Source: Sphingomonas sp.
GTDB lineage: Bacteria; Pseudomonadota; Alphaproteobacteria; Sphingomonadales; Sphingomonadaceae
NCBI RefSeq assembly: GCF_019746665.1
Contig: NZ_JAIERS010000004.1
Location: 36,529-100,528, forward strand
Direction: 5' to 3'
Length of the DNA stretch: 64,000 nt
The notes under the pieces: model-generated
What the model was told of the DNA's origin: nothing
Database searches by the model: none
Seen by the model: the letters and a program-made list of their open reading frames with translations, nothing else
Made by a program: the position numbers and the translations under genes
In this document: in pieces, positions 59,257 to 64,000 of the stretch
How positions within the stretch are numbered: position 1 is the stretch's first letter
Layout of the letters: each line of letters opens with the position of its first letter

Positions 59257-59783
59257 AGCGCGTCGAGCATGGCGGGGCGATCGATCTGGATCACCCTCCC
59301 GGTCGCGCTCGGTAAGGCGGCGAGCAGGCGCGATCGGCCATCGCGGCGGAAGCGCGCGACATACCAGACGAACCCCCAGTCGAGCTTTTCCGGGCACCCC
59401 GGCGCCATGTCGGGCCGCACCCGCCCATAGCCGCCGGCGATGCGCTTGCCGAGCCGCCACAGGCACAAGGCGGTCGGGAAATCGAGCCACAGCACCAGAT
59501 CGGCACGCGCGAGGCGCGGCGCCATCGTGCCCCCGTAATTGCCGTCGATGATCCAGCTTTCGCCCTCCGCCGCCCGGGCGACACGAGCGCGCCAGACGCT
59601 TTCCTCGGGCTCGGTCCACCCCGCTTCCCAGTGGAGCTGATCGAGATGGACGAGCGGCAGCCCGGTGCGCCCGGCGAGCGCGCGCGATAGCGTGGACTTG
59701 CCAGCACCGGGCGAGCCGACGATCGCGATGCGCCGCGCGGCGTCGATCGCGGCCAATATCTGCTCGGGGTTTCGCGCCGCCAT
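59214..59783 (-). CDS. P-loop kinase, adenylate-kinase/FlaR-like
   Basis: 189 residues from ATG 59783 with an upstream frame possible. The Walker A is IAIVGSPGAGKSTLSRAL, followed by LPLVHLDQLHWEAGW and SWIIDGNYGGTMAPRLARADLVLWLDFPT, the pattern of proteins called DNA topology modulation FlaR or adenylate kinase-like. The substrate is not known. Divergent from trpF (22 bp). Confidence 0.75.
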   Translation of the reverse strand: MAARNPEQILAAIDAARRIAIVGSPGAGKSTLSRALAGRTGLPLVHLDQLHWEAGWTEPEESVWRARVARAAEGESWIIDGNYGGTMAPRLARADLVLWLDFPTALCLWRLGKRIAGGYGRVRPDMAPGCPEKLDWGFVWYVARFRRDGRSRLLAALPSATGRVIQIDRPAMLDALQASRGTKRGTRAR

Positions 59784-59805
59784 GGCCGCGCCTATAGCGC
59801 GGGCG

Positions 59806-60441
59806 ATGCCGGTACGCGCCAAGATTTGTGGGCTCTCGACGCCCGAGACGCTCGACGCCGCGGTGCGCCACGGCGCGGCGGCGATCGGGCTGATGTTCTA
59901 CCCGCCCTCGCCGCGCCATCTGGACTTCGACCAGGCGCGCGCGCTCGCCGTGCAGGTGCCGGGGCATGTCGCCAAGGTCGGGGTGTTCGTCGATCCCGAG
60001 GACGCGCTGATCGATGCCGCGATCGCCGCCGCCGGGCTCGATACGCTCCAGCTCCACAAGGTCGCGCCCGCGCGCGCGGCCGCGCTGAAGACGCGTACCG
60101 GGCGGGAGGTGTGGGCGACCGTCGCGGTGCGCACCCGCGCCGATCTCGCCGGGGCGGCCGCGTTCACGGGCGCGGCGGACCGGCTGCTCTATGACGCGAA
60201 GACGCCCGAAGGCGCGCTGCCCGGCGGCATGGGGGTGCGGTTCGACTGGCGGCTGCTGCAGGGCCACGCCCATCCCCTGCCCTGGGCGCTTTCGGGCGGG
60301 CTCGACGCGAGCAATGTCGCCGAGGCGGTGGCGACCGGCGGCGCGCGCTATGTCGATGTCTCGTCCGGGGTCGAAAGCGCACCGGGCGTGAAGGATGTGG
60401 ACAAGATCGCCGCGTTCCTTAATGCGTTGCGGCCATTATGA
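59806..60441 (+). CDS. trpF: Phosphoribosylanthranilate isomerase
   Basis: 211 residues, a single TIM barrel. [14 protein letters not shown] near residues 6-19 holds the catalytic Cys, and the opposing Asp is in LLYDAKT (about residue 128). Isomerises phosphoribosylanthranilate in tryptophan synthesis. Overlaps trpB by 4 nt (ATGA), the first gene seen in the trpFBA-accD operon. Confidence 0.95.
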   Translation: MPVRAKICGLSTPETLDAAVRHGAAAIGLMFYPPSPRHLDFDQARALAVQVPGHVAKVGVFVDPEDALIDAAIAAAGLDTLQLHKVAPARAAALKTRTGREVWATVAVRTRADLAGAAAFTGAADRLLYDAKTPEGALPGGMGVRFDWRLLQGHAHPLPWALSGGLDASNVAEAVATGGARYVDVSSGVESAPGVKDVDKIAAFLNALRPL

Positions 60442-61667
60442 ACGCACCCAACAGCTTCCGCGCCCAACCCGATGATCGCGGCCATTTCGGCGCCTTTGGC
60501 GGCCGCTATGTCGCCGAAACGCTGATGCCGCTGATCCTTGAGCTGGAGGCGGAATATCGCCGCGCCCAGGCCGATCCCGCCTTCCAGGCCGAGTTCGACG
60601 ATCTGCTCGAACATTATGTCGGCCGCCCCAGCCCGCTCTATTTCGCCGAGCGGCTGACCGATGCCCTGCGCGAGTCGGCGCCGGAGGGGATGGGCGCGCA
60701 AATCTGGTTCAAGCGCGACGAGCTGAACCATACCGGCGCGCACAAGATCAACAATTGCATCGGCCAGATCCTGCTCGCGCGCCGCATGGGCAAGACGCGG
60801 ATCATCGCCGAGACGGGCGCCGGCCAGCACGGCGTCGCGACCGCGACCGTCGCCGCGCGCTTCGGGCTCCCTTGCGTCATCTACATGGGCGCGCGCGATA
60901 TCGAGCGGCAGCAGCCGAACGTGTTCCGCATGAAGCTGCTCGGCGCCGAGGTCCGCCCGGTGACCAGCGGCGCGGCGACGCTGAAGGACGCGATGAACGA
61001 GGGGCTGCGCGATTGGGTCGCGAACGTCCACGACACCTTCTACATCATCGGCACCGCCGCCGGCCCGCATCCCTATCCAGAACTCGTGCGCGATTTCCAA
61101 AGCGTGATCGGGCGGGAGGCGCGCGCGCAGATGCTCGCCCGCACCGGCCGCCTGCCCGATCTGCTGGTGGCGGCGATCGGCGGCGGATCGAACGCGATCG
61201 GGCTTTTCCATCCGTTCCTGGATGACGCCGAGGTGAAGATGCTCGGCGTCGAGGCGGCGGGCGAAGGGCTCGACAAGCGCCACGCCGCGAGCCTCGCCGG
61301 CGGCGCGCCCGGGGTGCTGCACGGCAACAAGACCTATCTGCTGCAGGACGACGACGGCCAGATTACCGAGGCGCACTCGATCTCGGCGGGGCTCGATTAT
61401 CCCGGCATCGGGCCGGAACACGCCTGGCTGCGCGACATCGGCCGGGTGGACTATACCGCCGTGACCGATGGCGAGGCGCTGGATGCGTTCCAGCTGCTGT
61501 GCCGGACCGAGGGGATTATCCCCGCGCTTGAGCCGAGCCACGCGATCGCCGCCGTGGCGAAGGTGGCGCGCGAGATGCGGGAGGACCAGATCGTGCTCGC
61601 GAATCTGTGCGGGCGCGGGGACAAAGATATCTTCACCGTCGCCGAAGCACTGGGGGTGGCGATTTAA
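60438..61667 (+). CDS. trpB: Tryptophan synthase beta chain
   Basis: 409 residues. The PLP lysine is in [11 protein letters not shown], the phosphate-binding loop GGGSNAIG, and the catalytic Glu in [11 protein letters not shown]. Condenses indole with serine. Normally its stop overlaps or abuts trpA; here two small ORFs and a trpA remnant come between (stop TAA overlaps the next ATG). Confidence 0.97.
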   Translation: MNAPNSFRAQPDDRGHFGAFGGRYVAETLMPLILELEAEYRRAQADPAFQAEFDDLLEHYVGRPSPLYFAERLTDALRESAPEGMGAQIWFKRDELNHTGAHKINNCIGQILLARRMGKTRIIAETGAGQHGVATATVAARFGLPCVIYMGARDIERQQPNVFRMKLLGAEVRPVTSGAATLKDAMNEGLRDWVANVHDTFYIIGTAAGPHPYPELVRDFQSVIGREARAQMLARTGRLPDLLVAAIGGGSNAIGLFHPFLDDAEVKMLGVEAAGEGLDKRHAASLAGGAPGVLHGNKTYLLQDDDGQITEAHSISAGLDYPGIGPEHAWLRDIGRVDYTAVTDGEALDAFQLLCRTEGIIPALEPSHAIAAVAKVAREMREDQIVLANLCGRGDKDIFTVAEALGVAI

Positions 61668-61909
61668 TGTTTCGTGGCGGCGGAGAGATAGCGCAACTGA
61701 AGGTGGCTTGGCGACGCGCCACGTTGGCCGAGTCATTTACAAGCGGCTGCATTTTATTCACGACCGTTATGATTTTCAATGTGATGGCCGCCGCCTTAGT
61801 AGGCGTTGAAGTGGATTTCAGGAAAGCTTTTCTCGCCGCTTGTGGTTTCGGTATCGGAGCCGCTGCTTCCAGCTTAATCTTCAAATCACGCATGATTGTT
61901 TTGCGATGA
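61667..61909 (+). CDS. Small membrane protein between trpB and trpA (first)
   Basis: 80 residues with two hydrophobic stretches (about residues 26-45, GCILFTTVMIFNVMAAALVG; and 53-68, AFLAACGFGIGAAASS). Start overlaps the trpB stop (TAATG) and its stop overlaps the ATG of the trpA remnant (ATGA). The GC content is visibly lower than in trpB and trpA. No family recognised. Its layout mirrors that of the second ORF at 62058. Confidence 0.6.
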   Translation: MFRGGGEIAQLKVAWRRATLAESFTSGCILFTTVMIFNVMAAALVGVEVDFRKAFLAACGFGIGAAASSLIFKSRMIVLR

Positions 61910-62061
61910 CCCGCCTCGCCACCGCCTTCGCCGCCCCCCGCCCCGCCCTCGTCACCTTCGTCGCTGAAGGCGGTGGCCCGCCGCCGACCATGATCGACGC
62001 GCTCGCCGAGGCCAGACAGACCAAATTGGATGGCGCCAAGGCGCGAGCAGCGTCAGCGTGA
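61906..62061 (+). pseudogene. Truncated duplicate of the trpA 5' end
   Basis: Encodes 51 residues. About the first 36 match the start of the real trpA downstream ([20 protein letters not shown] against [20 protein letters not shown]); 39 nt are identical between 61924-61962 and 62275-62313. After ALAEA the sequence becomes unrelated and stops. It lacks the whole active-site part of TrpA, so it is a remnant, though it is in frame and translatable. Confidence 0.85.
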
Positions 62062-62261
62062 AACTCAACTTCAAGCGCGGGCTGGTGTACGGCTCGGCCA
62101 ACGCCTTATGCTTTGCGGCTGTATCGCCGTTCAACCACTATATGCGGGGCGAGCCGATCGTCTGGAACGAAGTTTGGGTAGGAACGGTGGTGGCCGGATT
62201 TTTCTTTGGCCTGCTCTTTACGCTCACGGACAAATTTGGTTCGGACGTTGGCGATGCCTGA
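62058..62261 (+). CDS. Small membrane protein between trpB and trpA (second)
   Basis: 67 residues, GTG start overlapping the stop of the trpA remnant. Two hydrophobic segments (about residues 12-24 and 40-57, VWVGTVVAGFFFGLLFTL), a basic N-terminus (MKLNFKRG) and an acidic tail. Its stop overlaps the trpA start by 8 nt. GC lower than trpA. May be a distant relative of the ORF at 61667 by layout, but the residues are not clearly alike. Function unknown. Confidence 0.6.
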   Translation: MKLNFKRGLVYGSANALCFAAVSPFNHYMRGEPIVWNEVWVGTVVAGFFFGLLFTLTDKFGSDVGDA

Positions 62262-63045
62262 TCGCCTGAAGTCGGCCTTCGCCGCCCCCCGCCCCGCCCT
62301 CGTCACCTTCGTCACCGCGGGCGACGGCCCGACCCCTGCCATCCTCGACGCCCTCGTCGAAGGCGGCGCGGACGTGATCGAGCTGGGGATGCCGTTCACC
62401 GATCCGATGGCCGATGGCCCGGCGATCCAGGCGGCGAACCTGCGCAGCCTGGCCGCCGGCACCACCACGGCGGACATCCTGCAAATCGCCGCCGACTTCC
62501 GCACGCGCCACCCGAGCGTCCCGCTCGTCCTGATGGGCTATGCCAACCCGATGCTGCGGCGCGGAGCGGACTGGTTCGCGGCGCAGGCCGCGCAAGCCGG
62601 GGTCGATGGCGTGATCTGCGTCGATTTGCCGCCCGAGGAGGATGAGCTGGCCCCCGCGCTCGCCGCGCACGGCCTCGCCTTCATCCGCCTCGCCACCCCG
62701 ACCACCGATGCCGCGCGGCTGCCGGCGGTGCTGAACGGGGCGAGCGGGTTCCTTTATTATGTCTCGGTCGCGGGCATCACGGGGCTGCAACAGGCGGCGC
62801 AAGCCTCGATCGAGGAAGCCGTCGCGCGATTGAAGAGCCAGACCGATCTCCCCGTCGCGGTCGGGTTCGGGGTGCGCACCCCCGAACAAGCGGCCGCCAT
62901 CGCCCGCGTCGCCGATGGCGTGGTCGTCGGCTCGGCGATCGTCGAGCTGGTCGCGCAGCACGGCGCGCAAGCCCCGGAGGCGGTCCGCGCCTTCACCGCC
63001 GCGCTTGCGCAAGCCGTCCACGGCGCGCAAAAGGCCGCCGCATGA
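62254..63045 (+). CDS. trpA: Tryptophan synthase alpha chain
   Basis: 263 residues, TIM barrel. Catalytic Glu and Asp are in [17 protein letters not shown] (about residues 41-57) and [13 protein letters not shown]. The phosphate loop is [10 protein letters not shown] with GSAIV later. Cleaves indole-3-glycerol phosphate and passes indole to TrpB. Overlaps accD by 4 nt. Confidence 0.96.
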   Translation: MPDRLKSAFAAPRPALVTFVTAGDGPTPAILDALVEGGADVIELGMPFTDPMADGPAIQAANLRSLAAGTTTADILQIAADFRTRHPSVPLVLMGYANPMLRRGADWFAAQAAQAGVDGVICVDLPPEEDELAPALAAHGLAFIRLATPTTDAARLPAVLNGASGFLYYVSVAGITGLQQAAQASIEEAVARLKSQTDLPVAVGFGVRTPEQAAAIARVADGVVVGSAIVELVAQHGAQAPEAVRAFTAALAQAVHGAQKAAA

Positions 63046-63896
63046 GCTGGCTTTCCAACGTCCGCAACGCGCTCTCGCTGGTCGTCACCAAGAAGGAGAC
63101 GCCCGACAATCTCTGGCACAAGTGCAAGGGATGCGGGCAGATGGTGTTCACCAAGGAGCTGGCGGACAATCTCCACGTCTGCCCGCATTGCCGCCACCAT
63201 GAGCGGATCGGGCCGGCGGAGCGCTTCGCGCACGTCTTCGATCCCGGCACCGCGCAGACGCTCGCCGCGCCCCGCGTGGCGGAAGACCCGCTGAAGTTCC
63301 GCGATACCAAGCGCTACCCCGATCGCCTGAAGGCCGCGCGCGCGGCGACCGGCGAGCAGGACGCGCTGGTCAACGCGCGCGGGCTGATCGAGGGGCAGCG
63401 CGCGGTGGTGGGCGTGCAGGATTTCGCCTTCATGGGCGGATCGATGGGCCAGGCGGTGGGCGAGGCGTTCATCGCCGGGGTGGAGGCGGCGATCGCCGAT
63501 CACGCCCCTTATATCATCTTCACGGCCGCCGGTGGCGCGCGGATGCAGGAGGGCATCCTGTCGCTGATGCAGATGCCGCGCGCGACGGTCGCGATCCAGA
63601 TGCTCCACGATGCCGGGCTGCCCTATATCGTCGTGCTCACCGATCCGACGACCGGCGGCGTCACGGCGAGCTATGCGATGCTGGGCGATGTCCAGATCGC
63701 CGAGCCGGGGGCGCTGATCGGCTTCGCCGGCCAACGGGTGATCGAACAGACGATCCGCGAGAAGCTGCCCGAAGGCTTCCAGCGCGCCGAATATCTGCTG
63801 GAGCATGGCATGATCGACATGGTCGTGCCGCGCCACGATCTGCGCGCGACGCTTGCGCGGCTGATCGGCTATCTGGGTACGCGCGAGGCGGCTTGA
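63042..63896 (+). CDS. accD: Acetyl-CoA carboxylase carboxyltransferase subunit beta
   Basis: 284 residues. Has the zinc ribbon near residues 26-52 ([23 protein letters not shown]) and the carboxyltransferase fold with [19 protein letters not shown] and [16 protein letters not shown]. Makes malonyl-CoA for fatty acids with AccA. trpFBA-accD is a usual alphaproteobacterial order (folC often follows). Confidence 0.96.
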   Translation: MSWLSNVRNALSLVVTKKETPDNLWHKCKGCGQMVFTKELADNLHVCPHCRHHERIGPAERFAHVFDPGTAQTLAAPRVAEDPLKFRDTKRYPDRLKAARAATGEQDALVNARGLIEGQRAVVGVQDFAFMGGSMGQAVGEAFIAGVEAAIADHAPYIIFTAAGGARMQEGILSLMQMPRATVAIQMLHDAGLPYIVVLTDPTTGGVTASYAMLGDVQIAEPGALIGFAGQRVIEQTIREKLPEGFQRAEYLLEHGMIDMVVPRHDLRATLARLIGYLGTREAA

Positions 63897-63927
63897 GGGC
63901 TGTTTGATCAAGCGGCGGCGGATTCGG

Positions 63928-63960
63928 TTCGCGCGGAGGCGCGGAGCGCGCGGAGGAGAA
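63928..63960. repeat. Dispersed TTCGCGCGG..GCGGAG repeat, copy 2
   Basis: Similar to 27069-27101: the shared part is GGTTCGCGCGG then GGCGCGGAG and CGCGGAG. It follows accD in the 104-bp window end, where no other feature can be seen. Confidence 0.55.
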
Positions 63961-64000
63961 GGATCGAAAATCGCGCGCAGCGCCCTTCTCTCAATCTGCG

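Noticed and set aside
62254..62313. Whether the trpA copy itself is the truncated one and the upstream copy functional
   Set aside because: Only the downstream copy has the complete 263-residue barrel with the catalytic Glu and Asp; the upstream copy stops after 51 codons.

Overview
The window is a high-GC chromosome segment from an alphaproteobacterium, most likely an aerobic anoxygenic phototrophic sphingomonad (Sphingomonadales). The grounds are the gene order of half a photosynthesis gene cluster that carries the oxygen-dependent cyclase acsF and the C4-pathway 5-aminolevulinate synthase hemA, the PpsR/AerR regulator pair, a neighbouring TspO gene, an alphaproteobacterial-type Zur-MerC pair, and many short G/C-rich palindromic repeats of the kind common in sphingomonad genomes. 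Species cannot be assigned from the sequence alone.

Layout. Positions 1-2600 hold a partial Fur/Zur regulator, a MerC-like membrane protein, heme A synthase and an unknown exported protein. Positions 2620-3780 hold rplM-rpsI with a promoter, leader hairpin and terminator. Positions 3787-5340 (minus) hold a metallophosphoesterase and a diacylglycerol-kinase-like protein. Positions 5385-27063 are the photosynthesis cluster: leftward tspO, bchP, a PucC-type transporter and bchG, then ppsR and aerR; rightward bchF-N-B-H-L-M-lhaA-puhA-B-C-orf-acsF-puhE-hemA, a nearly gapless operon with mostly ATGA-type overlaps. The bchG promoter contains a perfect TGT-N12-ACA PpsR site, and the bchF promoter a near-perfect one. 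aerR is interrupted by a 1-nt frameshift. The puf genes, bchCXYZ, bchIDO and crt genes are not in this window.

Positions 27064-35105 hold a repeat-bearing spacer, alaS, a small unknown gene, a Tat-exported M24 peptidase, a dicarboxylate/glutamate symporter, an APH(3')-like kinase coupled to a leucine/glutamate-type dehydrogenase, and tRNA-His. Positions 35151-46567 (minus) are a complete gspC-to-gspN type II secretion operon. In gspJ and gspK, palindromic repeats lie in frame inside the prepilin leader sequences. Positions 46685-52203 hold a prolyl-4-hydroxylase-like oxygenase, then a secreted lipoprotein and a TonB-dependent receptor in tandem. Positions 52210-53022 are a lower-GC stretch with one small unknown gene. 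Positions 53190-59783 hold a small lipoprotein, tRNA-Val, hupB, lon (with a sigma32-type promoter), an M1 peptidase, a membrane methyltransferase and a P-loop kinase.

Positions 59806-63896 are the trpF-trpB-trpA-accD operon. Between trpB and trpA it contains two small membrane-protein ORFs and a truncated duplicate of the trpA 5' end, which is the most unusual arrangement here. Together the genes describe heme and bacteriochlorophyll a synthesis (hemA, bchH, bchM, acsF, bchLNB, bchF, bchG, bchP) feeding reaction-centre assembly (puhABCE, lhaA), under PpsR/AerR control, next to ordinary housekeeping genes and an envelope secretion machine.
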